Source: Brevibacillus_D fluminis_A
Lineage (GTDB): Bacteria; Bacillota; Bacilli; Brevibacillales; Brevibacillaceae
Assembly: GCF_052072235.1 (NCBI RefSeq)
Contig: NZ_CM125436.1
Span: 1,358,001-1,422,000 of the forward strand
Length of the DNA stretch: 64,000 nucleotides
Reading direction: 5' to 3'
Below, in pieces: positions 8,795 to 17,618 of this stretch. The notes beneath the pieces are model-generated. The model had not been told where the DNA came from, made no database searches, and saw only the letters and a list, made by a program, of their open reading frames with translations. Made by a program: the position numbers and the translations under genes. Each line of letters begins with the position of its first letter. Position 1 is the first letter of the stretch.

Positions 8795-10063
8795 TTACGC
8801 AGACTTGCTTGGCGTACCGGAACCTTCCGCTGCAACCGGTGCGACAGGGGTAAATTCGTTTTCCATTTTGGAGATGACCACAGTCGCCACGCCGTTTCCG
8901 ATCAGGTTGGTAATCGCGCGGGCTTCCGACATGAAGCGGTCCACGCCGAGCAAGAGCGCGATGCCCTCGACCGGAACCATCGGGAATGCGGCCAGCGTCG
9001 CCGCGAGCGTGATGAAGCCGGAGCCGGTCACGCCAGCTGCGCCTTTGGATGTCAGCATCAAAATGCCGAGCAACGTAATCTCTTGTCCAAGCGTCAGATC
9101 GATGCCATATGCTTGAGCGATAAAAATCGCCGCCATCGACAGATAGATCGAGGTTCCGTCGAGGTTAAACGAGTAGCCTGTCGGAATCACCAGACCGACG
9201 ACGGATTTGGAGCATCCGTATTTTTCCAGGCGCTCCATCATCCGTGGCAAAGCCGACTCGGAGGAGGAGGTGCCGAGCACGAGGAGAATTTCCTCGCGAA
9301 TGTATTTAATGAACGAAAAGATGTTGAAGTTGAACATTTTGGCGATCGAGCCCAAGACGATGACGATGAACAAAAACATGGTCAAGTATACCGAACCCAT
9401 CAGCTTGCCGAGCGAAAACAGCGAGCCGATCCCGAATTTGCCGATGGTGTAGGACATTGCGCCAAATGCTGCGAGCGGCGATACTTTCATGATCATGTTG
9501 ACGACGCCGAAGAAACCGAGCGTCAATTTGTCAAACAGCTGGAGCACAGGCTTTGCATTTTGTCCCATCGCTGCCAGCGAGAGACCGAACAATACCGCGA
9601 ACAGCAGGATCGGAAGCAGCTCGCCTTTTGCCATGGCGCTGACGATGTTGTCAGGAATCAGACCCATCACGAAATCGATGAAGCCGTGACTGCTTTCTGC
9701 CGCCGCTTTCGTATATTGCGTAATATCGCCGTGTCCCGCTTTGCTCATGTCGATTCCCGCACCCGGTTTCAACAGGTTGACGACGATGATCCCGATGGCC
9801 AGCGCCACGGTGGAAACGATTTCAAAGTAGAGGACGGTTTTTCCGCCGATGCGGCCGACCTTTTTCATGTCGCCCATGCCGGCGATTCCGTTCACGACGG
9901 TGAAGAACACGATCGGCGGGATGATCATTTTGATCAGCTTGACGAAAATGTCAGCCAGAACTTTTAACTCGGTACCGAACTTGGGAAAAAATTGACCGAC
10001 GAGGACACCGAGAATAATGGCAATGACGACTTGCACGGTCAGATTCTTGAAATTGATTCGCAC
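8795..10063 (-). CDS. dctP: Dicarboxylate/amino acid:cation symporter (DAACS/GltP family)
   Basis: The protein has 422 residues from a GTG at 10063, chosen because AAAGGAT lies 9 bases upstream. It has the glutamate/dicarboxylate transporter fold: SSSESALPRMMERLEKYG (hairpin HP1 with serine-rich motif, about residues 275-292), GYSFNLDGTSIY (TM7 NxDGT motif) and GFITLAATLAA (HP2). It imports C4-dicarboxylates or glutamate with sodium or protons. It lies 109 bp downstream of the binding protein gene on the same strand and next to a dedicated two-component system, as in the B. subtilis dctB-dctS-dctR-dctP locus. The symbol follows that locus. Confidence 0.9.
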   Translation of the reverse strand: MRINFKNLTVQVVIAIILGVLVGQFFPKFGTELKVLADIFVKLIKMIIPPIVFFTVVNGIAGMGDMKKVGRIGGKTVLYFEIVSTVALAIGIIVVNLLKPGAGIDMSKAGHGDITQYTKAAAESSHGFIDFVMGLIPDNIVSAMAKGELLPILLFAVLFGLSLAAMGQNAKPVLQLFDKLTLGFFGVVNMIMKVSPLAAFGAMSYTIGKFGIGSLFSLGKLMGSVYLTMFLFIVIVLGSIAKMFNFNIFSFIKYIREEILLVLGTSSSESALPRMMERLEKYGCSKSVVGLVIPTGYSFNLDGTSIYLSMAAIFIAQAYGIDLTLGQEITLLGILMLTSKGAAGVTGSGFITLAATLAAFPMVPVEGIALLLGVDRFMSEARAITNLIGNGVATVVISKMENEFTPVAPVAAEGSGTPSKSA

Positions 10064-10172
10064 TAGAGTCACATCCTTTGGGTATGCTTTCGTTTGGAAG
10101 CGCTTTATCGATGGACTCATTGTACTACTTTCAGAATCTTTTAAAATAATTCGGTCATATTGATCGTTTTGT

Positions 10173-11237
10173 TCATTTTGGTCGCGGACGCTGCTGATGG
10201 AGCCGCTCGATTTCCTGCATCAGCTCATCGCCGATGTCAGAGGCAAACTGCTGATACAGCGGCCGCAAATGCGCTTCCCAAGCGGCGCGTTCCACCGGTG
10301 TCTGCACATGGATCGCCATCGAACGGCTCTCCTGGATTAGCGCGAGGTCTTTTTTGTCCAGCTCGGCGGTGTGCTGGTTGCTCCATGCGGTCGTCTCCTG
10401 CATCGCCTCCTGAATGCTTGCCTGCACATCCGCGGGCAGGCTGTCCCAAAACGGCTTGCTCATGATGACGGCATAGCCCAAATACCCATGGTTGCTCAGC
10501 GTCATATAGCGCTGCACCTGGTACAGCCGCTTGGAATAAATGTTGGAAATCGTGTTCTCCTCGCCGTCGATGCGCCCGTCCGCCAGCTCCCGGTACACTT
10601 CGTTGAACCCCATCGGCACAGGCGTTGCACCCAACGATCGCATTTGTGCAGCCAACACCGTGCTCGGGATGATGCGGAAGCGCTGTCCGGCGAAATCGGC
10701 GACAGACAAGAGGGGATTGCGGTTGTCCGTCATTTGCTTGAAACCGCTCGTCCAAAACGCGAGACCTTTCATGTTGTGCGCATCCAGCGTGTCAAACAAG
10801 AGCGAGCCGATTTTGCCCGACAGCGCCTGATTCACCTCGGCATGATCATGAAACAGGTAAGGCAGATCGAGCGCGGACCAGGCCGGGTCGACCTCCGACA
10901 AGTTCGATACGGCGGGCGCAATCATCTGGATGTCGCCATCCTGCAGCGCTTTCAGCTCCGTCGTATCGGAATACAGGATGCCGTTCGGAAACACCTGCAC
11001 CTCGACCCGCCCGTGCGTTTTTTGCGACACGAGCTGGGAAAAATGCTCAGCCGCCAGCCCTTTCGGCGTATTTTCCGCGACGACGTGGCTAAAGCGGATC
11101 ACGATCCGTTCTTTTAGTCCCTCCTGTTCTTCATCGTAGCCGAGTTGGGCAAACAGCAGGTCGTTTTGAAAACCGATGACAAGCGCCGTAAACAGGCCGA
11201 CGAGAATGAACAATAGAATGCCCAATCGAGAACGCAT
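10173..11237 (-). CDS. dctB: TRAP-type C4-dicarboxylate substrate-binding protein (DctB-like)
   Basis: The protein has 354 residues. An N-terminal hydrophobic signal/anchor (about residues 4-22) is followed by a TRAP solute receptor domain: IRFSHVVAENTPKGLAAEHF, FPNGILYSDTTELKALQDGDIQM and the conserved ELADGRIDGEENT. The ATG at 11237 has GGAG 10 bases upstream. No DctQ or DctM membrane subunits are present, so it probably acts as a sensing partner of the DctS kinase, as proposed for B. subtilis DctB. Divergent from dctS. Confidence 0.88.
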   Translation of the reverse strand: MRSRLGILLFILVGLFTALVIGFQNDLLFAQLGYDEEQEGLKERIVIRFSHVVAENTPKGLAAEHFSQLVSQKTHGRVEVQVFPNGILYSDTTELKALQDGDIQMIAPAVSNLSEVDPAWSALDLPYLFHDHAEVNQALSGKIGSLLFDTLDAHNMKGLAFWTSGFKQMTDNRNPLLSVADFAGQRFRIIPSTVLAAQMRSLGATPVPMGFNEVYRELADGRIDGEENTISNIYSKRLYQVQRYMTLSNHGYLGYAVIMSKPFWDSLPADVQASIQEAMQETTAWSNQHTAELDKKDLALIQESRSMAIHVQTPVERAAWEAHLRPLYQQFASDIGDELMQEIERLHQQRPRPK

Positions 11238-11333
11238 AGGTTCCACACTCCGAAAAAGTTGATTTGTTCGTCCATCTGTTTCTACAATACAATATATAGT
11301 AGTTGACATTTCAGCGGAGGGGAAGAGCAGCTT

Positions 11334-12935
11334 GTGGCACACGTCATGAAGATCAAATGGAAAATCATGCTGCTCTCCATCGGAATCGTGCTGTTTTCGC
11401 TGGTAATCGGCGGCATCATCCAGCTCGGCAGCATGATTCGCTTGCAGGAAACCCAGATCGGCCAACGTCTCGCCACGACCGCGCGCACCGTCGCCGAAAT
11501 CCCCTTGATCAGCGAGAAGCTGACACAGGCAAACGGGTGGAAAGACATCGCTCCCGTCGCGCGAAAAATCCGTGTCATCAACGACGTCACCTATATCGTC
11601 GTCATGGATATGAACCGCATCCGCTACTCGGACCCACTGGAGAGCCGGATCGGACAACCGTATACAGGCAAGGACGCCGAGCCTGCCTTTGCGGAACATA
11701 CGTACCAGCAAAAAGTACGGGGCGCGCTCGGCACCGCGCTGCGCGCCTACGTTCCCGTGATGAACCGCGAGCATCAGCAGGTCGGCGTCGTCATGGTCGG
11801 CCGCCTTTTGCCCAGTATTCCCCAGATGATTGTCGCCCAAAAGGAAAGCGTGCTCGTCACGTTTTTGCTCTCGTTAGTGGCAGGCATCGTCGGTTCGTAC
11901 CAGCTGGCGCGCCATATCAAGAAGCAGATGCTCAACCTGGAGCCAGACGAGATCGCCCGCATTTTGGTCGAGCGGACCGCGACCTTCCACGCCATGCACG
12001 AAGGCGTTATCGCCATCGACATCCAGGAGCGGATCACGATTTTTAACGACAAGGCGAAGGAAATATTCGCGATCCCGCTGGAAGAAGATGTGCTGGGGCG
12101 GCCAATCCGCGAGGTCATCCCCGAGACGAGGCTGCCGGAAGTGCTCGAACAAGCACGCCCGTTCCTGAATTACGAGCTGCGCGTCGGCAATGCCCTGCTC
12201 TGGTCGAACCGTTTTCTCATCAAAGTCGAGGGCAAAACCGTAGGCGCGCTCGCGATTTTCCAGGACCGGACGGAAGTCACCCAAATCGCCGAAGAGCTGA
12301 CGGGCGTCAAAGCGTTCGTCGACGCGCTGCGCGTGCAAAACCACGAACACATGAACAAGCTGCATACCATCGCCGGGCTGCTGCAGCTCGGCCAGCTGGA
12401 CCGGGCGCTCACCTATTTGTTTGAAATCAGCGAGCAGCAGGCGGAAATCACCGGATTTTTGACCAGCCAAATCGCCGACCCGAACGTATCCGGACTGCTG
12501 CTCGGCAAAGTGAGCCGCGGCAAGGAGCTGGGCATCCGAGTCACCATCGATCGCAGAAGCCGGTTGGAACGCTTGCCGTTCTTTCTGGACAACCATGACA
12601 TCGTGCTCATCATCGGCAACCTGGTCGAAAACGCCTTCGATGCCCTCGAGAAAACGGATAAAGTTGACAAGGAAGTGTATGTGAGCATCGAGCAGGATGA
12701 CGAAATCTGCTCCATCCTGGTCGAGGACAACGGCATCGGCATGGATGAAGAGACGCGTCAGCGCGTGCTCGAGCGCGGATTTTCCACCAAACAGCAAGAG
12801 CATCAAGGGATCGGACTGTTCATGATCAGCCAGCTTGTCGAAAAAGGCGGCGGAACGCTCACGATCGAATCACAGCCCGGGGCAGGCAGCAGCTTTTTGC
12901 TGACCTTCCCGATGAAAAAGGAGGACGCGCAGTGA
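11334..12935 (+). CDS. dctS: Sensor histidine kinase of the DcuS/CitA family (DctS)
   Basis: The protein has 533 residues. A first membrane segment (about residues 11-30) is followed by an extracytoplasmic PAS-like sensor domain (to about 170), a second membrane segment (about 172-190) and a cytoplasmic PAS (about 215-320). The H-box is NHEHMNKLHTI, with the phospho-acceptor His within it. ATPase motifs are N-box NLVENAFDAL, VEDNGIGM and QGIGLFMI. It should sense external C4-dicarboxylate and phosphorylate DctR. The GTG start at 11334 follows GGAGGGG. The gene overlaps dctR by four bases. Confidence 0.92.
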   Translation: MAHVMKIKWKIMLLSIGIVLFSLVIGGIIQLGSMIRLQETQIGQRLATTARTVAEIPLISEKLTQANGWKDIAPVARKIRVINDVTYIVVMDMNRIRYSDPLESRIGQPYTGKDAEPAFAEHTYQQKVRGALGTALRAYVPVMNREHQQVGVVMVGRLLPSIPQMIVAQKESVLVTFLLSLVAGIVGSYQLARHIKKQMLNLEPDEIARILVERTATFHAMHEGVIAIDIQERITIFNDKAKEIFAIPLEEDVLGRPIREVIPETRLPEVLEQARPFLNYELRVGNALLWSNRFLIKVEGKTVGALAIFQDRTEVTQIAEELTGVKAFVDALRVQNHEHMNKLHTIAGLLQLGQLDRALTYLFEISEQQAEITGFLTSQIADPNVSGLLLGKVSRGKELGIRVTIDRRSRLERLPFFLDNHDIVLIIGNLVENAFDALEKTDKVDKEVYVSIEQDDEICSILVEDNGIGMDEETRQRVLERGFSTKQQEHQGIGLFMISQLVEKGGGTLTIESQPGAGSSFLLTFPMKKEDAQ

Positions 12936-13636
12936 ACAACCTGCACCCTATACGCGTGCTGATTATTGAAGATGACCCTATGGTACAGGAAGTAAACCGC
13001 CAGTTCGTCGAGCAGGTCCAACCGTTCGAGGTAGTCGGAATCGCCGGAAATGGCGCGGAAGGCATCCGCATGGTACGCGAGCTGCGACCCGACCTCGTCA
13101 TCATGGACGTGTTCATGCCGATCCAGGATGGCGTCCAAACCTTGCAGCAACTGCGCGGGGAAGGCGAAGAGACGGACGTCATCGTCATCACCGCGGCAAA
13201 AGACAAGGAAACCATCCAGAGCATGGTGCGAAACGGCGCCATGGATTACCTTATCAAGCCATTCAAATTCGAGCGGCTCAAGCAGTCGCTGGAAGCGTAC
13301 CGGAGCTATCGGAAGCAGATGGAGCAGGACGGAAGCGTGTCGCAGGCCGATTTGGACCAACTGCTGTTTCGTAAAGCGGCAGAGCCGCAGCGGAGCGCTG
13401 TACTGGATAGCAAGGAACTGCCGAAAGGATTGCTGGATAAGACCCTGGAGCAGATCGTCCAGCAATTGTCGACGGAGAAAGCCGCGCTATCAGCGGAGGA
13501 AGTCGCCGAACGCATCGGGATCGCCCGGGTGACGGCCCGGCGCTATTTGGAGTTTTTGGAGAAGAGCGGCCGGGTGAAGCGGGATGTCGAGTATGGCGGC
13601 GTGGGGAGGCCGACGAACCGGTATGTGATAGTTTGA
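12932..13636 (+). CDS. dctR: Response regulator of the CitB/DcuR type (DctR)
   Basis: The protein has 234 residues. The receiver domain contains acidic IIEDDP (about residues 10-15), the phospho-Asp in MDVFMP (about 56) and the switch Lys in YLIKPFKF (about 108). A C-terminal winged helix includes VAERIGIARVTARRYLEFLEKSG. It starts with a GTG overlapping the end of dctS (GTGA), which implies translational coupling. It is expected to activate the adjacent symporter gene when dicarboxylate is present. Confidence 0.93.
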   Translation: MNNLHPIRVLIIEDDPMVQEVNRQFVEQVQPFEVVGIAGNGAEGIRMVRELRPDLVIMDVFMPIQDGVQTLQQLRGEGEETDVIVITAAKDKETIQSMVRNGAMDYLIKPFKFERLKQSLEAYRSYRKQMEQDGSVSQADLDQLLFRKAAEPQRSAVLDSKELPKGLLDKTLEQIVQQLSTEKAALSAEEVAERIGIARVTARRYLEFLEKSGRVKRDVEYGGVGRPTNRYVIV

Positions 13637-13694
13637 GCTGAACGAGGCGTGAAAAAGAGAGCAAGTCATACAGACCAGCTCTCGTGTGAAGACA

Positions 13695-14516
13695 TTATTC
13701 ACGGGTTCGGTTCGTCGGTTTCGCGAAGGTGAGTTTTTTGAGGTTGTTGTCTTTGGAGATGTACAGGAGATAGCCGTCGGCGAAATGGTAGGAGTGGACA
13801 TATCCATCCAGCTTGGTGAGGTCGATGTCAATGCCGAGGTCGGAGAGCGGGGTTTCGTCGCCGGTTTTGATGTCTTTTTTGTAGAGGATGTTGTCTCTTT
13901 GGATGTAGATGCCGTCGTCGGTGACGTCCAAGATGCGAGTGGAGTTTTCCAGCTTGATTCGGGTGTGTTCGGGATCGTTGGCGTTTAGGAGGATGTGTTG
14001 AGTGCTGTGATCGGACTTGGACTTTGAACCAAACTCAACCCAGTCACCAAAAACGCCAAAAAAGCTAACGTATGCATTGAATTCCTCATCATCTGAAGTT
14101 AGCTGTTGGTTGTCCGTTCCATCCAACCGGACTTTGTTGATGGTTTTTTGGTCTAAATCGTTATGATATAGCCAACCATTTGAAATCTGTATTGTGGTAA
14201 CATGGCCGTCAACAAGTTTTTCCTTTTTGCTGCCATCCGGATTCATTTTGTAGAGCGTGCCTTGATCAGAAAAATAGATAGTCTCATTGGCTGCAGCGAT
14301 GGTATAGATATATCTGCTAGTCATGCGCTTCGATTTTTTTGTCTTTTTATCGATCCTGTACATGTATCCTTTAAAAAATCTAGTAATCCTACCGTCATTG
14401 TAGTGTTGAATATAGTACACATAGCCCTTTGTTTCTGTGAGCGAGCCGACTATATATTTTGGTGAGGTCATTTTCACTGGTTTTTGGGTTGGGGAATCAG
14501 GTCGATCTTTATACAT
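13695..14516 (-). CDS. DUF5050-like secreted beta-propeller-type protein, N-terminus out of frame
   Basis: The 273 residues after ATG 14516 contain repeated blades such as LYKMNPDGSKKEKLVDG and INKVRLDGTDNQQLTSDDE, typical of DUF5050/WD-like surface proteins. The same frame continues upstream without a stop to beyond 14690. It encodes a convincing signal peptide (HIILLCLLLLF, then TQPASA before KSS) but no normal start codon in that frame. A GTG at 14677 would join it only if one A were added to the AAA at 14672-14674. The native gene was therefore probably secreted. This copy either has a one-base deletion or starts at the internal ATG without export. Function unknown. Confidence 0.65.
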   Translation of the reverse strand: MYKDRPDSPTQKPVKMTSPKYIVGSLTETKGYVYYIQHYNDGRITRFFKGYMYRIDKKTKKSKRMTSRYIYTIAAANETIYFSDQGTLYKMNPDGSKKEKLVDGHVTTIQISNGWLYHNDLDQKTINKVRLDGTDNQQLTSDDEEFNAYVSFFGVFGDWVEFGSKSKSDHSTQHILLNANDPEHTRIKLENSTRILDVTDDGIYIQRDNILYKKDIKTGDETPLSDLGIDIDLTKLDGYVHSYHFADGYLLYISKDNNLKKLTFAKPTNRTRE

Positions 14517-14899
14517 GGTGTATGTGGAGTCTTTCTCATTCCGAATCCAATAGTAAACCCAATCTTCGTCGGATGATTTTGCAGAGGCTGGTTGTGTGTA
14601 GAATGTGGTGAAGAGGAGCAGCAGGCATAGGAGGATGATATGCTGGGATCGGTGCTTGTGGAAGGGACGGGTTTCACTCGCTTTCTTTTTTTGATATGGG
14701 TTGTTTTTGGGGCAGGATAGGAGCAGGGGGCTTGTTTGATTGTGATGATCGTTCGTGATCGTGGTGTAGTCGGCGTGCGGGGATGCGTGAATTTGGTGGG
14801 AATTGGGATCTTCTAGTATATATTACCAAATGGTGGATGGCGAGAGAAGAGGGATTGTGCAGAAAAGAAAGGGGAGGGGATTATCATGTAATTTGGGTA

Positions 14900-14929
14900 T
14901 TGCTTTTTATAGGTGGGGTATGGTATATT
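14900..14929 (+). promoter_or_regulatory. Promoter of the split tRNA-Ala gene
   Basis: TTGCTT (14900-14905) and TATATT (14924-14929) are 18 bp apart and end about 41 bp before the tRNA 5' remnant at 14971. Transcription from here would cross the remnant and continue into the intact tRNA-Ala at 15098. Pattern-based inference. Confidence 0.5.
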
Positions 14930-14970
14930 TTCAATGTAAGTTAAATCAATGCAAAGTTTGCGTACATAAC

Positions 14971-14992
14971 GGGCCCTTAGCTCAGCTGGGAG
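14971..14992 (+). pseudogene. 5' fragment of a disrupted tRNA-Ala(GGC) gene; left junction of element 1
   Basis: These 22 bases are the acceptor 5' strand, D-stem 5' strand and part of the D-loop of a tRNA. Similarity ends after TGGGAG. The first seven bases (GGGCCCT) pair fully, including a G3:U70 wobble, with AGGGTCC at 48685-48691. The missing middle lies at 30566-30597. TGGGAG recurs at 30566-30571 and marks the probable serine-recombinase crossover. Confidence 0.85.
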
Positions 14993-15097
14993 CACACCAT
15001 GTAGCATTGACACAGCCAAGGAAAAGCAAGTAGTTCATCTGGGATTCCGAGCTGGTCAGATGTAGTACCGGAAAATGAATACCAGCATTATTATCGT

Positions 15098-15173
15098 GGG
15101 GGCATAGCTCAGCTGGGAGAGTGCTTGACTGGCAGTCAAGAGGTCAGGGGTTCGATCCCCCTTGTCTCCACCA
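15098..15173 (+). tRNA. tRNA-Ala (anticodon GGC), carried by element 1
   Basis: This is a complete 76-nt cloverleaf. The acceptor GGGGGCA pairs with TGTCTCC and includes the G3:U70 alanine identity wobble. The anticodon stem CTTGA/TCAAG closes the loop CTGGCAG, giving anticodon GGC. The T-arm GGTTCGATCCC and an encoded CCA end are present. It lies inside the element, 105 bp from the left junction, and presumably supplies the function lost when the chromosomal tRNA-Ala(GGC) was split. A terminator follows. Confidence 0.95.
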
Positions 15174-15186
15174 TACTTAAACTTCA

Positions 15187-15210
15187 AAACGGCAGAGATG
15201 CCGTTTTTTC
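15187..15210 (+). terminator. Intrinsic terminator after tRNA-Ala
   Basis: AAACGGCA-GAGA-TGCCGTTT stem with a following T run, 14 bp after the tRNA CCA end. Confidence 0.85.
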
Positions 15211-15283
15211 TTTTTTAATTTATGTTTCCGTATTCGGAGCATGTGGAGTGTACAGTGTTACTTAAATTAAGAGGGGCTACGGA

Positions 15284-16834
15284 TTAAGCCCCTCGTTTTT
15301 CTAACGCCCTGACCGAATGAGGGCGGGTAATGTTGTAATGAATTGCTTTGATCGTACCATCTTCATTGACTTCTATCTTCTGAATAAGTCTTTGAAGAAC
15401 CTGTTTCAAAACTTGTTCATCGTCGATGTCTAGCTTTGCGAAGCGGGCTATCTGTTTTTTAAAGGCATGGAGTTGTTCATCCATGTCTTTTTTCGTTTCA
15501 AGCAGAGATTCTATCTCAGCTTTCTTTTGGGTTAGCCTGGTTTGCTCCTCTTGGATGTGTTCGTTCTGAGCCTTGAATTGTACGATGTCGATAACTTTTT
15601 CAGAGTAGAGTTGCAGCAGGCTTTGAAACTCTTTGTTAAGCTGCTTCAACCGTTTGCTGATGTTAGTCAACTCTTTGGCATACTTGGCTTGTTGTTCATT
15701 GGCTTTGCCATTTACCGCCCCGTATAGCTTTTCCAACCTGACGTTATCAGCAATTAACTCTTTTAGGTCATCTTTTACCGCTTGCAGTAACGTATCAGAT
15801 TCTACAATGTGTGAGGAACAAAAAGATCGTGAATGCTTCACATAGCCCCCGCAAACATAAGCCCCGCTTTTCCGTCTGTCGGTACGGAAAACCATTCCCT
15901 TACCACAATCAGCGCAGACAGCGATATGAGCAAATAGACTCTCGCGTCCGTTGCTTTTGTTCCTGCCCTTTTGTTTCATTTTCTCTTGAACGGCGTTGTA
16001 TTCGTCCATAGTTATGATGGCAGGGTGGGCATTTTCAAAAACAATCTGCTGACTGGGTTCTACTTGTTTACGCTTCTTGGAAATGAAATCCCTTGTTTCT
16101 TCTCGGTGATGAACAAGCGTACCAGTATACACAATATTACTCAAAATGAGTTTTACTGTGCTTTGATGCCACAATTCCCCCGCGTTACTAGCGCCCGATA
16201 CGGTTCTTGGAGTTGGAATGCCACGATCAATGAGGTGGTTGCTGATTTTGTACATGCCCCAATCATGATACAGGTAAAGGTCAAATATTTCCCTGACAAT
16301 GGGAGCATAATCCTCATCCAATTCCAATCGCTTATTAAATGGGTCACGCTTGTAACCAAACGCGGGGAGGGAAGCCTTGTAAACCCCTCGCCTTGCACTT
16401 GCCCGCAATCCAATCTTGATCCGCTGGGACAATTTTGCGCTTTCTTCCTCAGCTAATACAGCCTTCAAATTAAACATGATTCTGCTATCGCGTGTTTCTG
16501 TATCGTAGTTATCTTCTGGCAAGATTAGTCGAATCCCAGAAGACTCTATTTCATGAGCGGTTTGAAGGTTTTCAACGGTGTTCCTGCCTAACCTTGATAC
16601 AGACTTTGCGATTACGGCATCAAACTTTTTCTTCTTTGCATCGTAAAGCAGTCGCTGAATGCCTTCTCGGTTGTTTCTGGTCGCCCCACTGATTCCGTCA
16701 TCAATGTACTGACCGACAACTGTCCAGCCATTTTGGGCAGCCAGGTTCATGGCATACGATACTTGATTTTCAAGGCTGTTCTTTTGGGCATCTTGCTTGG
16801 TACTTACACGGGCATATATAACAACCTTCAACAT
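15284..16834 (-). CDS. Large serine recombinase (integrase of element 1)
   Basis: The protein has 516 residues. The N-terminal resolvase catalytic domain has YARVSTKQD with nucleophile Ser near residue 11, and SRLGRN near 83. A recombinase domain (about 165-270, including IPTPRTVSGA) is followed by a zinc ribbon (CADC...C...C, about 309-345) and a coiled coil (about 370-460) typical of phage-type serine integrases. It would catalyse site-specific integration between short att sites. Its 3' end faces the left junction of the element. Its start codon overlaps the stop of a small upstream gene by one base (TAATG). Confidence 0.95.
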   Translation of the reverse strand: MLKVVIYARVSTKQDAQKNSLENQVSYAMNLAAQNGWTVVGQYIDDGISGATRNNREGIQRLLYDAKKKKFDAVIAKSVSRLGRNTVENLQTAHEIESSGIRLILPEDNYDTETRDSRIMFNLKAVLAEEESAKLSQRIKIGLRASARRGVYKASLPAFGYKRDPFNKRLELDEDYAPIVREIFDLYLYHDWGMYKISNHLIDRGIPTPRTVSGASNAGELWHQSTVKLILSNIVYTGTLVHHREETRDFISKKRKQVEPSQQIVFENAHPAIITMDEYNAVQEKMKQKGRNKSNGRESLFAHIAVCADCGKGMVFRTDRRKSGAYVCGGYVKHSRSFCSSHIVESDTLLQAVKDDLKELIADNVRLEKLYGAVNGKANEQQAKYAKELTNISKRLKQLNKEFQSLLQLYSEKVIDIVQFKAQNEHIQEEQTRLTQKKAEIESLLETKKDMDEQLHAFKKQIARFAKLDIDDEQVLKQVLQRLIQKIEVNEDGTIKAIHYNITRPHSVRALEKRGA

Positions 16835-16995
16835 TAGTTTTTTCCCCCTTCTTTATCCACACAAGAAAGGGGAGTATTCGCTTTACCGATATCGTAAGCG
16901 GCTGATAAAATTTTGTCAATTTGACCATTCAGAATAAAGATTAATGCTTCTTCCAATGAATTTTCTCCGATAAACAAACGATCTACTTTGTTCAT
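16834..16995 (-). CDS. Small 53-residue protein coupled to the serine recombinase
   Basis: This open frame runs from ATG 16995 with a strong AGGAGGGG ribosome site 7 bases upstream, and its TAA overlaps the recombinase ATG. It encodes a mostly helical, acidic protein with SLEEALIFILNGQID and no known motif. The tight coupling suggests co-expression with the recombinase, perhaps as a modulator or directionality factor. That role is inference. No family recognised. Confidence 0.65.
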   Translation of the reverse strand: MNKVDRLFIGENSLEEALIFILNGQIDKILSAAYDIGKANTPLSCVDKEGGKN

Positions 16996-17432
16996 CAGTT
17001 ATCCCCTCCTCGCCTTCCCTATCGTGGTGAGTGTGGGAACAGTTGCGATAAATTTTTATAGGACGGGAGCGGGGCAACATAGCGATTTTAGATGCCACCC
17101 AGTGCCTGATGGATTATTGGTACTTAGAAAAGGATCGGTAACGCTTGAAATATCTGTGCCAAAAAATCTTTGAACCTTTGTACGCACCGAAAAGCTGTGC
17201 TCAAATTTAACCTAATTTGATGTACATATTTTCGATGTTAAAGTCAGATTTATTAAGATAGCCTCCAAGAAAAAACGAATTGCTATTTTACACAGTTACC
17301 TCCATTTTCCTGCTGGAAAATGTTGCGATCCCTTTGCCTGCATTTTGGACAAAAGAAAGTCTGACATTCCCGAGTTAATGATTTTATTCGATTACTTATA
17401 ATAGCTATACAAATTCATAATGAGGTGACGTT

Positions 17433-17618
17433 ATGACGACACTTAGCAAGTTCTACACCCCGCGGCAAGTAGCCTCATTGCTGGGGCTATCGCAATTGAC
17501 CATTTACAAGTGGATTGACGAAGGAAAACTAAAGGCTTACAAGGTGAATCAACGCTGGATGATCGAGCAAAAAGACGTTGAAAACCTTGTGTACGGTAAA
17601 GGAGGGAGTCAGAAATGA
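17433..17618 (+). CDS. Excisionase/MerR-like helix-turn-helix DNA-binding protein
   Basis: This 61-residue helix_turn_helix_17-type protein contains YTPRQVASLLGLSQLTIYKWIDEGKLKAYKV and WMIEQKDVENLV, the common excisionase/DNA-binding layout. The ATG follows GAGGTGACGTT. It overlaps the next gene by four bases (ATGA), making a coupled pair, and it is divergent from the recombinase and small gene. Likely roles are an element regulator or recombination directionality factor. Confidence 0.8.
   Translation: MTTLSKFYTPRQVASLLGLSQLTIYKWIDEGKLKAYKVNQRWMIEQKDVENLVYGKGGSQK

Noticed and set aside
11238..11840. Longer start for the DctB-like protein
   Set aside because: The extra sequence is antisense to dctS. 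A normal signal anchor begins at ATG 11237.
13658..13684. Stem GAGAGC...GCTCTC after dctR as a terminator
   Set aside because: The arms are short and no T run follows on either strand.
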